A stretch of 64,000 bases of DNA from contig VUYV01000080.1 in NCBI GenBank assembly GCA_008711295.1, positions 3,571,557 to 3,635,556 on the forward strand, given 5' to 3'. Below the pieces are notes generated by a model that was not told the origin of the DNA, searched no databases, and worked only from the letters and a program-made list of their open reading frames with translations. The position numbers and the translations under genes are program-made. Below are positions 12,596 through 25,290 of the stretch, one piece after another (the first letter of the stretch is position 1; each line of letters starts with the position of its first letter). The stretch is from Anarhynchus alexandrinus (taxonomy: Eukaryota; Chordata; Aves; Charadriiformes; Charadriidae).

Positions 12596-12935
12596 TTGGC
12601 AGTCTTTACCAATGTTGTCTCGTGCCTTGGGGTAGGAGCTAAAAATGGCCTGTGGCATATTAATAATGCTATACACTCTAATATTACACCTCAGATCCAC
12701 AATAAATTAAATATGTATGGGAGCCAGTGAAGTGATGGAAATGCCAAATTTCACTTGTGGTTTTGTCCTGAGTTGGGGTTTAAATCTATTCACAAGCCCA
12801 AAATAGACTGCATAACTCAGCCAAGCAGAGGGATGTACGGGTTTACTGAGTCACTAGCCAAATAAGGGGTGGTGGGTTCCTGTCATGTGTGTTTTTACAC
12901 AAACGATTGAGCTCCAAGGACCTGATTAATCACTT
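12596..12935. promoter_or_regulatory. Candidate conserved noncoding element
   Basis: The block has dense homeodomain-type and MADS-like AT motifs (GCATATTAATAATGC, CTAAAAATGG, GATTAATCAC) and no repeat identity or coding frame. The resemblance to developmental enhancers is compositional only. I could not assess conservation. Confidence 0.22.
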
Positions 12936-15578
12936 TGACTTATAAACTGGACCCAAGAGAAAGTCACACGAGTTAGAGATAAATGTTACAGATACTCCCC
13001 CAAGACAGCCTGCAACAGCCCTGCCTAGCAGAGAAGCTGTCCCAAAGGAGGTCAGAGTCCCTTGAAAAGCCCTTAGGAATGTCTAAAAATACAACGCCCA
13101 AGAACACTCTTTTTGCACTAAAAAAATAGAGAATGACTTCTAGGTACAAGAGCAGTAAGAGCAGTAGTAGAAACCTGCAGCCCTGTTGCTGTAATAGGTG
13201 TGTTTCCATGATTATGGCTGTGAGGAGATACATCTGACTGCGATAGAACTTATTCATAGCTCATCTGTGTAAATGTTTTTTTCACCTTAAGCTTTGCTCC
13301 CCACATTTCCTGACCACAGCATTTGATCAGAGATTTATAGATAAATTAACACTACCGACAGCCATTCCACTGCCAGCCTTGCTGTCATTAAGTGGTGGCT
13401 ACTTGTCAAAAGTTCAGGAGCAGCGACAACAGCATGATGGGAGAGAGGGAAAAATAAAGTGAATTCAGTGTTACCCCTCTAAAGCTAAACATCTGAGGTT
13501 CTAATGTGGTGATAAGATGCGGGGAGTGTAAAACAGTGCGTGGCACTGGTCTTTGTTAGAGAAATCTTTACATCAAACTTTTGAAGGGTTTGCCCAAAGA
13601 GGTTCTTATAATTCATCTGAGCTTCCTCTTTGCCTTGCCTCTCATTGACTGTGTGAAGAAGCCCGAGTGAGACACAGAGGTGGAACAGACCTATGGAAGA
13701 CTGTGCAATGCTGAATCCTACCAGAATATGGATGTTCCTTACCGTACCTTCTCAATACTATGTCCAGATTCAGAAATTAATTATCTCAAAATTATCTTCA
13801 GTCACCAAAAGCAGGTCATCTCCTTCTTTTGGTATTTACCCAGTTTGTCTGGTTACCAGTTTGTCTTGGTTACTTTAACCAACCAGGCCACATCAACCAA
13901 CCTGTTTCACATACACCAGATACGACTGTAGCCCCTCTAGGTTCAGACAGGAAGACCTAAAATGTTTTTAATCTTCACTTAAATCAGAAGAAAGCTTGAG
14001 CTCGGCTCCTAACATCTCCTCCTTTCACCGCACCAGAACAATGCCTGAAAAGTTTGAGTTATTTCATGTAACTTAGAAATGTGAATGTGTTACGAGTCAG
14101 CTTTGAATATGGCCTCGATTCCAAAAGGTGTTATCATCAAATCAAAATTATTCACACATGTCAAGTTAACATTTTATTTTTATTCCTTACTCAATTTTTG
14201 GCAAGCTTACAGGAGCTGTCAGTGTTTCAGTATTTTGAGAAGAATATTTTAATAAAACAGTGATGTGCTGAAAGGGGTTCACAAGAACTCACTAGAGGCC
14301 CTTGTTAAAATTCTGCCACCCTTCAAAAAATTATTCCCTTGCCTCTCAAGGAGTTCACCCCCTCTCTGGATACTGCTAAATCATTTCTGCCAGGGATGAG
14401 TTTCATCCCTTGGGGCTCATAAAGATACTTCTGAAGAGCAAATTGTTTGCCTTTGAAATAGACCAGATTGCATGAAATAGCAGACACTTTAAAAATAAAT
14501 TCCTGGGGTAGCAACACTTCCCCGCTCCCCCCGCCCAAGCATCCGATCCGATCTCCACCACCCGTACCTCTCATTGTGTTATACTATCAAGTACTCAATC
14601 TATTTCTCGGGAACAAAGTATAAACAGTTCCAGCAAGTGCACTTAATATAACTTTTTTGCCAAGTGGCATTGCCTCCCTGCTAGGCTGTGGTTATAGGGA
14701 AGCATTTATATTTAAAGGTAAAAAACCAAAAAAGCCAGGTTCTCCCCATGAGCACACAGGGCTTGAGTTATTTCAGTTTTAAAGAGGAAATTTTAGGACT
14801 CTGGTGTTAAAGTATTTCAACATATGACTGTAATAAAATAAAAGACATATTAGATACAATGAAAAAATGCGGTACTTGAAATAAAAATAGGAATTCTGGT
14901 AATCTTGCCCAAACTGGTTAATTCTTTATTTTTGTTACTTATTCTGATGTGTTTGAAGGTCTAAATTATGACTGTGTGAACCTAGATGAGGTTAGCCTGA
15001 AAGAGCTGATATAGCAGTACCTAGATATGCCCGAATTCCTTTTTAAATTCTGAATTGAGAGAAAATATCTGTCTTGAAGTCTTCTTTCTCCTAAGTGTGA
15101 TCTTACCAATTACTGAAAAGCAGGATTTTATCTGTATAGGATGTGCATGGTCCACATTTTATTATCATAAAAATTTGTTCTAAGATGATGGTCTTCATTT
15201 TAAAACAGAAGTAAAACCTTGCCTATGTGATCCAAGTGTAAATGAATTCTGTTGCATTTCATTAGCCAGAAGAAAACCTGGAAACTCGGCATGGCCCTTT
15301 TTCCTCATTGGCTTGTTAATCCTGGAACTCAAAAATGCCTGTTTAAATGGGAATATTATTAAACCATTCCACAGCAAAATTTAAATGGCCCATCTGACAC
15401 ATCGTCTAGCTTCGCTTGGATTGCTTCTACCAATTCAATGTTTGTGGCAACTAAATGGAGAATATAGACCACCATTTAAAATAAATGGATCTTAATATAA
15501 CAGCTAACAAGTATAGCAGCTATTCCACTGTTGTATTGTTTGCTTTCATATCTAAAATATTCATTCAAAATCCCTCTC
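12936..15578. other. Unique noncoding sequence, no gene recognised
   Basis: AT-rich sequence with short frames only (up to 94 codons on the minus strand at 12973-13257), none of which resembles a known protein. No repeat family is recognised. Confidence 0.45.
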
Positions 15579-15593
15579 TTTTTTTTTTTTTTT
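15579..15593. repeat. T15 homopolymer
   Basis: A run of 15 T at 15579-15593. No retroposed gene body is recognisable to its right on the minus strand, so it is listed only as a simple repeat. Confidence 0.9.
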
Positions 15594-15939
15594 AAGTGTT
15601 GCAAATCTAAGTTTGTTGTTGACCTAAAAAGCTAAAATTCTGTTTAGTGGAATCTTGCTCCTGAGTAAGATTTAGGTTCACCAACTACTCGTGTTCAGTG
15701 GGTTGCTGATGTTGGGCTTCTACTGCCAGGGTTGGAAAATAACACCAGCATATACTAATGTGCCTTGTGTGATCTGTTGTCACGTAAGAAAAATGAACCC
15801 ACCAAGCAACATTTTATTAGGGACTATGACTTAAAACCTGCCTCAAGAAAGTGTTGGTTGCCTCTGAAGCCATGACGTCATTATAGTTTTACTGGTTCCT
15901 TTGCAGAGAGTAAGGCATGACTGTCAACATGTAGCATTA

Positions 15940-16130
15940 ATTGCAAAGAGCATCAAGAAGCCTTGGCTGTACTGCTACTCATCCACTGAAAGACTTTGGG
16001 GAAGCTACTCAGCCTCCTTATATCTTGATTTCTCTGTCTCTTAAATAGAATAAGATATTTACCTCCTTTATGAGTTGTTCTCACATGAGTTTTGATGAAA
16101 AGTCTTGTAGGAAAGATAGTACTAATAAGA
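15940..16130 (+). mobile_element. MIR-like SINE remnant
   Basis: From about 15965 the order of motifs follows the MIR consensus as I remember it: a stretch like GACTTTGGGGAAGCTACTCA, then a CTCAGTTTCCTCATCTGTAAAATG-like segment (TTGATTTCTCTGTCTCTTAAATAG), then TATTTACCTCCTTTATGAG and TTGTTCTCACATGAGTTT. MIR is an old tRNA-derived SINE spread by L2 machinery and is found as fossils across amniotes. The copy is highly diverged, the tRNA-related head is not clear, and the ends are approximate. Confidence 0.6.
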
Positions 16131-18669
16131 TTTCAATGGACACGCAGGATGAAAAGTGGCTGACTATCCAGGAAAATGAACGTGTTCCTTAGTACTTCAC
16201 AGTCACGGTAGCTTTTGCTGACTGGCAAATGGCTACAGCCTGGAATTTCTGGCTTATTCTAAAGATTTGAAATGTGTAATTACTCGCTTAGAAGAGTTAG
16301 AATTGAAGGGAAATGTATAATGTATAAACACATATCAGAAGATGCAGCTTCATATGCAGTTTGGAGTAAGAGGAAAAAACTTTTCCTAAGGAAAATAATT
16401 GAATGTGCTGATACCCATAAACCCATAGGTCATGTAATTCTGTGGACCAAAACATTAAAAGATAATCTCTGGGGATTTTGTACAAACCTTTCTGGTTTTG
16501 TTGTTGTTAAGATCATCTTCAAAGCTTTAGCTGAAAGCCTGTATCTAGCACTTCTTGTATATCCAAGTCTGCAGTTGTATCCAAAGCAGGATTCAAGGGT
16601 GTGTGCACTGCCTTGCTGGGAAGAAAAAAAAGGGCATTTTTGTTATCCATTTTGATGGCTTGTTCGGTGTGTGATTATTGCAAACAAATTTTTCAAGTAC
16701 TACTTGTGATCTTCAATTAATCAACAGTTGCACTGATTTTGCAATGGTAGCGGGAGAACTTGAAGTGTGAAAATTCTTAGTGCGGCATCCGAGCAGACAC
16801 CCAAAATCCTAGAAAAACCCTGAAGTGCTGATTTCCTTGAATTTAAGTAGCTGGAAATATTTGCAATGGTGTAATAGTCTGACACAGAGCTTATCACTGA
16901 AAACAAGTGCAGCATGTCACCCTGGTGAGCAACCCATCCTTTCAGGAAAGAAGTGTAAAAGTAGAAGTCGGTAAGAGGAGAACGTGCAGATGTTGGGGAC
17001 AGTCCCAGTATGAGAATCGAGGCAAGTCCTGACTGTGGATGTCTAAACATTCATTTAAACAGAATACTTAGTTAGTCAAGCCAGAAGAAACTGCTGAGAA
17101 AAAGAACTGCCTGTGCTGAGGATCTCTGTGGACCATTCAGTTTGGTGGCAGTTACAGATAAAGAGATCCTTTTTTTGTTGTTTTGACAATACTGCTATTG
17201 AATTAGTTTTATCCTGACTTTGCATGCTTCCTGGGACATATGAAACCGAGCTGGTAAGAACGTTAGATCTGTCCTCTGAGTCAGCAGAGTTTTTAAAGGA
17301 AAATTGAAATATGTCATTAGTTTGGATTGCTTTGGAATCTATTGTGCAAAATCCCTAAAATACAAAAAAGAATATAAAAAATGTCAACACAAAAAATCAG
17401 TAATTAAACTTTCCCATTGAGAATGTCACAGACCAACTGTCCAGGGTACAGCATTTATTTTGAAAGAACAGTTTGTTGCCAATACTAGCTGATTCAAAGT
17501 GTGTATTTCTTCAAAATATAGCTGTGTGCACATTGAATTCTGCATAAATATTATTTTTTTTTTTAACATTTGTGATCTGCATTTAAAATCCCTTGCAGAA
17601 ATGTTGGGATGGGTTAAAGTTGGTAAAAAAATACGGCTGCTGCTGAGTGCACAGTGGCAATGATTTATGTTGGTATGTACTATAAGTGCTACGGAGATAT
17701 GCATTACAATGTTAGATGAAGACTGTTACACTGATGATGCAGAGCACACATTTACCAACTTTTCACATGACGGAAAGACAGAGTATATTACCAGGAATCT
17801 AATAAAGAATTTATCTTCTTTTCATATTACATATAACATAGCAGCCTATGCACAGTCTCAGTCTGAAGACAGATATGAGAGATATGTATTTCGTTACCGT
17901 TTAGATGATGTGTTCATGAAGCATCATTTTATAATAGCAAATTGAAGGAATTCCTTCTGGTAAAGAAAAAAAGAGGCTGTGAATAACTTTCTCTTTATAT
18001 TTTAATTGTCACTGTCCTGCACAAGGCTCTGTTGTTAGCATCCATTAGCACAGTGCCTCTACACCTTGGTGAGGGATTTACTGACTTCAGTTTGACTCTG
18101 CAGTCACAGTGGTTTAGGCGTGAAGTAGCCGTAGGAAATTCAGTCTCTTGTACAACAATTTGTATTGCCAAAAAAAGAAGTCACTCCAGTAGCCTTCAGC
18201 AGAGGCTGGTAAAATAGTTCCTTCTTGAAGCAGAGAGAGAAACTGTAAGGAAAATGTCAAATCACAACTAAATATTGTTTGTAAAGTATGGCCATCCAGG
18301 ATTGCATAATGGAGTAATTTAGCTATAAACATATACTTTATAATTGGAAGGGCATATAGGAATCTCAGACTGATAAGACTTTAACTACAGTGCAAGTAGA
18401 GCAAGGGATTTCTCTAGTGCGAGGAGAAAAGATGGAGATACCACACTACACTGAGTCACAGCTAAAATACCCGTCTTACTTTGCTGCATGGGGAAGGTCC
18501 TTAGGCAAAGATCATGTTTTCTTATCCGTGCTGTGTGATGCTTTACTCTCTTCTGCTTTCTTTTTATGCCTTGAAATGCTTTCCTTTACAGGTTTAAAGT
18601 AATTGATTTCTTGTAACTGCACCCTCTCTTTTAAAACCAGTGCCTTTGTGAAATAGGCTGTTAATTCTC
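16131..18669. other. Unique noncoding sequence, no gene recognised
   Basis: Frames up to 127 codons (16272-16655 plus, 16721-17050 minus) show no family features. No repeat is recognised. A T-rich run lies near 17552-17565. Confidence 0.45.
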
Positions 18670-18691
18670 AAAAAAAAAAAAAAAAAAAAAA
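18670..18691. repeat. A22 homopolymer
   Basis: An uninterrupted run of 22 A at 18670-18691 is the longest mononucleotide run in the window. No AATAAA signal or recognisable gene body precedes it, so I do not call it the tail of a processed pseudogene. Confidence 0.9.
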
Positions 18692-19167
18692 GAAATCTTG
18701 AAGATCTGTGGATTATGTTACTATCCATGGCCCAACATTTCCAGTCATGCTTTATTCCAAAAAGAAACAAAGAGCATTTCTGCCTCCATGCTTTGGCTAT
18801 GCTAACTGAACGAGGGGCCAGGCGTGGGCTCAAGCACAGGGCTGCATTTAACTTTCCAAGACTGTGTCTGAGCAAGATTTGAGGGACTTCATGTGTCAGT
18901 AATCATTCCCAATAGGGAGCGTGAGGGAGCGTGCTGTGTACGCTGTCCTCCAGCCAAACACACTAGACAGAGACAAGGAAATGTACGGCCATGAAGTTAC
19001 CTTTCCACTAGCAACAGCTTGGTCAAGGAAAAGTCTTTTAAACACTGATGATACATACTCCTGTACAACCATAGTTAAGTATGGTTGAAGCAAGAAATGA
19101 CTAATAGTCAGCAGGTAAAGAGATATTGCAAATTTAGCCGCAACTGACGAGAGGCTGTGTTGATGGG
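18692..19167. other. Unique noncoding sequence, nothing recognised
   Basis: No gene, repeat or regulatory structure could be supported. The minus frames here are short and unremarkable. Confidence 0.5.
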
Positions 19168-19412
19168 AGTATTTAGGAGTCAGGAACTGGAATCAGCATT
19201 ATTCAGTATATTCATTAGTGACCTTGAGGATAAAATTAATTCTATACTGATTAAAATTTTTAGACAACAGACCAGAGAGAAAGAGCAAATGGAGAAGATG
19301 GTAAATTAAAAATCCAAAGGGATCTGAATGCTTTGAGGCACTGGGTGGGTCAAAAAGAGATTAAGTTTATGTAAAGAAAAGCAAAGTGATACATCAGAAG
19401 AAGAATTTGAAG
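19168..19412 (+). mobile_element. Old CR1/L3-like LINE fragment (reverse-transcriptase region)
   Basis: The segment aligns by eye with the CR1 reverse-transcriptase gene just after the catalytic core. It shows AACTGGAATCAGCATTATTC, then AGTATATTCATTAGTGACCT (the family's FNIFINDL stretch), then AAGGGATCTGAATGCTTTGA and GCACTGGGTGGGTCAAAAAG. The order and strand match the ancestral amniote CR1 sequence. It has no intact frame and no 3' tail and is an internal relic. CR1 elements are non-LTR retrotransposons that copy themselves through an RNA by target-primed reverse transcription. This copy is dead. The ends are uncertain by tens of bases. Confidence 0.65.
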
Positions 19413-20540
19413 TTCTTCATTGTTACAAGCAACTGTGAGTTTCAGTAGATTTTTGCACTATCAGTTCTTACATTTTTTGTCACAAGACCATTCTTGTCCT
19501 TGAGTTCTCACTAATTGCACATATAGATCAACAGCACAATATGGTGCAATGGCATCATTAAAAGTTGAGAGTACTCTAGATACCTTTGTTATACACGGAC
19601 CTTTAGTCCCACACCCATCCCATCTAACTCCAAGCACTTAACTGAAGTACCAAGCCTCACAGGTGTTAGAAAGGCACAGACAAGATGACTTTCATCCTCA
19701 TCTTCTCTCTGATCAGCACCCTGGCCCCACCAGCTGTCTTGGTGGAACATGTTTTATTAGCAGGGAAAATAAAAAAGGAAGGAGTCACGGGTCTGCAGAG
19801 AAAACTGCAAGGAGTTGGAGCACCGTTCCCATTTCATAATAACTAATAGAGGCAATAGCACCAATTTCTCTTGGGATCCAAGTGTCCAAATGAATTGAAT
19901 CATCAAAGGTTATACTGAATAAGTGTTAAGCAGAATATGGTTTGAAAGAAATTAGTGTCTTGTAATAACTGTAAGGATAAAAGAGTCTAAAATATCCAAC
20001 TATATATAATATCTATGAAATTAAGTTGCATAATGTAATGACATGTTATGCTACCATTAACACATTATAACTATGTAATTTGGAAGGCTAATTTTTTTTG
20101 TAAAACCACTTAACTACATAAAATTGAAAATAATGATTATTGTAACTACTTCCATTTTTTGTCTTTAGAAGTTCAAAATTAAATATGCCATATACAGTTA
20201 TTTTATGGTGATGTGTAATTTTATGAAATGGTCGTATAACATGTACAGTAATTATTGACATAAAAATCCTAAATACATAAATCATCGTGTATAAAATCTG
20301 TTATAACACATTAACTTTACCAGCAGCCAAGGTAAGTCACTCAGCATCTCATTGACTTAACACCCAGAGTTGACCAAGGAATCCAGATAAGATGACAGGA
20401 AATTGCAAATCTCAGCTAACATATAAAATAATCATATCAAGGCAGCCTTGGATCTGAAACTTCTCCATTCTGTTTTCTTTTGACTTTCTAGTACCTATTT
20501 ATTTCAAAACTTTGAAGACCAACATGGAAAACGGTAAAAC
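19413..20540. other. Unique AT-rich noncoding sequence
   Basis: No gene is recognised. The part from about 19930 to 20320 is very AT-rich with many ATTA/TAAT cores and could be a conserved noncoding element, but nothing in the sequence proves it. Confidence 0.45.
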
Positions 20541-20842
20541 CTGGCAGGTCACCCAGATGGCCCTTTTAGTCTAGTTGTAAATGTCTCTTGTGTTTGGGTT
20601 CCCATCAGTCCTTTGGAGACTATTCAACTGCCTAATTCAGCTCATTTTCAGGAAATTTTTTTTCTGATATTCAGTCTAATTTTTTTCTCTATCGCTCTTG
20701 CTAATATGCTTTAAAAATTTAGACTGTTATCATTCTCCCCATATGTCTTACTTATGACTGTGTGAAATTATATGTATACATGTCTTCCAGCCTCATAACC
20801 ATTTCTATTAGTCTTCTCGGAACTCCCTGTAAATTGTTGCTA
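20541..20842 (-). mobile_element. Old CR1 LINE 3'-end fragment
   Basis: On the plus strand this reads as the reverse of a CR1 3' region. CAGGTCACCCAGATGGCCCT is followed by AGGAAATTTTTTTTCTGATATTCAGTCTAATTTTTTTC, where the usual CR1 wording is a TTTTCCTGATATTCAATCTAAATTT-like segment. TTAGTCTTCTCGGAACTCCC then stands where the family has its [15 protein letters not shown] region. It is highly diverged, has no readable frame, and has approximate ends. Confidence 0.55.
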
Positions 20843-23800
20843 TCAATTAGAGAGGTCTTCTGCTCTGAGTCATAAATCCATATATATTTCGGCTACTTTG
20901 GGGAAACCAACCTTTCGTGCTAATGAATCAAAGTTATTAAAAGGAATATTTATTTCATGTCAGGATTACGTGAGAGGGAAAACTCGGTTGTCAAACCACC
21001 AGCAAAAGTGTGAGCTCATGATAAATTAGAGCTGATCAAAAAATGTCAGTTCTCACATTTTTAAATTTGCTTTCATTTTGAGGAAGTAAGAAATTTTTTT
21101 TGAAAAATCTTCCATGTAGTTAAAAAATTACAGAGACAAAAGAGATGTTTTGAAAGGCAATCTGTGCTAATAATGTACTCTGTTCTGACTTTGCAATGTT
21201 ATTGTATTTTTATATTTCAAGAAATCAAACAATAAAAAAGATTTGCAAAAATGTAATTATAGATTTTTGTAATTTATCAACACACTTTGAAGTTTTCCAT
21301 TTGAAATTCTGACAAACCTGTGCATTCACAGGGAAAAATGTATCACAGCAAATTTTTGATCAACTAATTTTTGAGGAGATAGAGCTAGAAAAGCTACAGT
21401 CTCTCACATGTCTCCTTCATTGTACAGACTGAAAGATGATCGGCAGTTTCAAAGCACTTCTAATTCTATTATACTGTATCCTCAGAGAATAGGGCTGATG
21501 CACTAATGGACACAGAAGATTTTACAGAAAAATACAGAAAGAGAGTTTATGTGAGTCATCTCATGTGCAACCTAGGTTTTGCAGTCTCACAAGAGGGCTA
21601 AATTTTACATGTTCTTTGTAACGTAATCTTCCTAGGAAATGTAATGTGTTGTGTTAGGTATGGGCAACTTTGTTCAGCCTGGGAGTCTGAAGAACAGAGC
21701 AGGAAAGAAGAAGGAAGGAGGAGTAGGAGTGTCCTTTCCTTCTCTGGAGCTTCTCCTGAAGGTGTGTGTTGCCAAAAGCTGTCTTCTCCTGCTGCCGTAC
21801 AATGCCAGAAACCCTCCAAAGTAGACATCTCGCAGGATGGGGAAGAGGTGGACAATGTAGCCCATACTCCATGGTTGAATAGATGGTGATAAAATGACTA
21901 TAGGCCTCCTGCAGGTATCCTATAGTGGGAATTGCCTGGAAGGATGGAGAATGAAGGGATTTGTGCACCCAATTTCCTTTGTGTACCCTGTTTCTTTCCA
22001 CTCGCTTATTCTGGTTTGTAAGCTGTATCCAACCACAGAGCAGAGCTATCTCAGCCTCATCCACTTTGCATTGCTGAATGATACAACAGTGTTAAAGAGC
22101 TCCCCAACAAATGTGAGTGATGGCACAAAATCATCATAACCAGCTCAGCATAACAAGGTCACCGTTTCCACTGATCTAAGAGGAGTTTGCAGTATGGTGG
22201 AAATGTGAAGGACGAGAGTGCCATGCTGCAAGATTTCTTTAGCATCCAGAGAGTGTTTACAGAAGCACTGGTGAGCCCAGCATTCCCCCCTAGCAGCTGG
22301 TTATTTGCTGCTCAGGAGCCTGCATCAGTAGGTTTTTCTTCCATAAATCTGGTCACTCTCTCCAGCACATGTAGAAGATCCTTAGATTGCTTTACCAGGC
22401 ACCATTTAGGTATTTACTGAGGCCAAGTATCAAGAGAACAGTGAAGTATTTATATGAGATCTTTCATTAAATGCAGTGCAGGTATTCAGAAAAATCTGGC
22501 CCAAGCAGTTTTACTAGCAGTCTCAAACTTTTATACACCTGAATAATTTATTTCACCATGCACGAACTTTACTCCCAACATTTATTTTCTCAAGATTGTA
22601 TATCCAACATGCCCCAGTAAATTCAGCAGAAACGATGGAAATCAGGCAAGTTCTTAAACTGTTAAGTACTCTTTTCAATAAAGAAGTAGCAAGTATTTAA
22701 GAATCTACTAAGAATGGAAAGCCAAGGTGTTTGCTAAAAAAAAATTAAATATTGTTAAAATGTTGACAGAAGCAGAAGTTCTTGAATTGAAAATTAATGC
22801 CGCCACTCAGAATGACTAGCCTACAAGCGTGGAGGTGACACCGTGCTAATAACATTCACTGGTATTTTAATGCTAGATTTTGTGAGTATTAGTCCTAGAC
22901 ATCAATGGTTTGTTTTCTTTTCCCTATGCTGTGTGCACACACAAGTCCCATTAATGTCAGTGAGAATTAGTATCAAGACGAGAGTATAGATCCCTAAGAT
23001 ATTTTTTCATAATGTTGAAGACTTAGTTGAAGAAACTATGGGAGATCAATAATGCACTGAGGACACATTTTCTTCCTAGCTGTGACATACCGCATGTTTT
23101 TAAATGTCAAAACTCAGGTAGGAAACAGAGGCAACAAGAAGTGGGAACAGCAAATTGTTCGGCTGGCTTATTTGAACTGAATACTTTTTCCAATCACAAT
23201 GTGGAGCATAATACAAGTAATTATTCCTGATTCCTGTTACTACATTTTTATGTTTCTTTCAGAGTAAATGTGACATCCTACTGCTAACTGGCAATGTTAT
23301 ATAGTGTCTGTTCTGCAAGCCTGTCTCTTTGGCGAACAAAATATTAACTGGCAGGGTAACCTCAAGAAAAGCCCAAAGGGAGCTGGGTATCGTCATGATG
23401 CGTTATGTGAACAGCTTGGAGTTGAAAGGTATCCTGCAGTAACTATTCCATTTATACAGAATTTCTGCAAACAGAGTTAAGTAAATGTTTTATACCAGTA
23501 TCCTGCTGGCTTTTGACTGTAGATAAAGATGTCGAGTGTGGCACCTTTGAAATATGGGCTCTAATTTATGCAATTTGCACTATTTTTAGTATCAGACAGC
23601 TGTTATATCTTTTATATCTTTTTTCTTTCTCTTCAAATAAAGGACGTTTGGGGGGGCTTAGAAGTTATTAATATTGGTTTACCATTTTTTGTAAATGTTT
23701 AGGATGCATGACTACATTTAAGGAGGAACAGGCTTGAAATTCTGGAGAGCTACAGAGTTCTATAATGGCACTGTTTTCCTTAAATCAAATTATATTCTAA

Positions 23801-25005
23801 TTATGAGGGGAAAACCTGTTTTTGAAACTTGATACTTTCTTCCAAAGAGAGTGATAGCTGCTATTGAGCGTAAGGTCAATAAAAAAATAAAGGGAGGGGG
23901 GGAAAGAAAACCAAAATAAAAATGTGAAGAAAATCAATAAATACCTAAATTATTTAAGGACAAAATACAACGGGGTGTCTCACTGTCATGCACCATACCC
24001 TGCATCGGAGAGCAGACAGGTGGATTGTCTATAGCCGGTGCTGGGTTGGACACTCTCTCCAGCATGCTCATTAGTAGCTCCGCGCCTGGGCTCACTGTTA
24101 GTAGAAAGGCAGGGATCACAGCAGGGAAGTTAGATCTCAGGCTTCTCACATTCCTGCTCTATCTTAGCAAAGCTTTGCAAAGCCTTTTCTGGCAGCTCAT
24201 TAGTAGGTGCACTGATGCATAAGAGAAAGTCATTAGAAGTGTTTTTCAACATTGGCTTTTGATCAGGTGACTAGTAGCTTCGTAGAGACATTTACTTACA
24301 TTGTTTTCTATAAGAGATTCTGTTGCTATATTGAGAATGACATACATATAAAATGTGGAAAACTAGCTTGACCTTTCTACGACAAAAGAAAAAAAGCTCC
24401 ATTAGTTCCCTGAATCTTGTCTTTATATTGTCAACTATGACGTAATAGAAGCACAGAGTACTCACTCTTTTAGCTTTAATAATCTATGCCAAGTTCAACT
24501 ATACCGTTTGATTTAAGGTTATGACAAGAAGGACAGCAGTGCACAGGAATACAGCTGGCATGCCTTAAGCTTTATGAGTTACTTTTAACGACAAGCATTA
24601 GCTACTTTCTTTCTCCATGCGGACTGGCGTTTTTAGCATTTTAAGACTAAATCTCTCTATAGGGCGAAGTGAAACATACTGTAAAATTTTATTGGATCAG
24701 ATAGGGCGGACTGCTTAAGTGCCCCGAGTAGTATCTCCGCTGGAAGGATTCCTTGTTGCATGGGCATATTTTTGCTAAACCCTGAGAAAACTATGCAAGT
24801 TTAATTGGAAATAGTTCTAACACAAACTATAGGTAACGTCTTATTTTTTTTAAACCTGCAGAAATAGGCTGTAGAAAATGAACTTGTGCACACAAGCTGA
24901 AGAAGTACAGCGTAAAAGTTATGCTTCGATAATGAACACGCTTCTTTTGTTATTGGCTTTTTCCAGACACTTGATTTTTATGTAATATTTCACATGCCAG
25001 TGTGA
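20843..25005. other. Unique noncoding sequence, no gene supported
   Basis: A 136-codon minus frame (21654-22064) is discussed under findings but not called. The perfect palindrome GCAAAGCTTTGC lies at 24167-24178. A fragment at about 22947-22975 (CCCATTAATGTCAGTGAGAA) may be another crumb of the palindromic MITE family. Otherwise nothing is recognised. Confidence 0.45.
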
Positions 25006-25290
25006 CAATACTTCTCCAACCCAAAATGCCTGTGATGACCGTCTGATGCCTTTGCTCCCCAGAAAAATGTCATGTTAAGCACATGCGATGACGTGCAACC
25101 AAAACGAGGGGAGGTAAAGCCGCTTTTGTAAAAGTTTACTGAAACAAAATACATCAGCTTAATCAGGCCTGCTTCTGGCTATGTACGAACATGACATGCC
25201 AATTACATAAAGTTCCAGCTCAGCTAAGACTCCTGCTGACTAATTCAGTGTTGATTGTTTTCCGCTACATGGCTTTGAGTGCTTGTTAAG
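25006..25290. promoter_or_regulatory. Candidate conserved noncoding element
   Basis: Dense transcription-factor-like motifs occur (GATGACGTGC, TTAATCAGGCCTGC, CATGCCAATTACATAAAG), with CTTTTGTTATTGG just upstream at about 24954. There is no repeat identity or coding frame. The look is that of a vertebrate developmental enhancer. This is inference from composition only. Confidence 0.25.

Noticed and set aside
18670..18691. A22 run as the tail of a processed pseudogene
   Set aside because: No AATAAA precedes it and no gene-like body is recognisable upstream. It is kept as a simple repeat.
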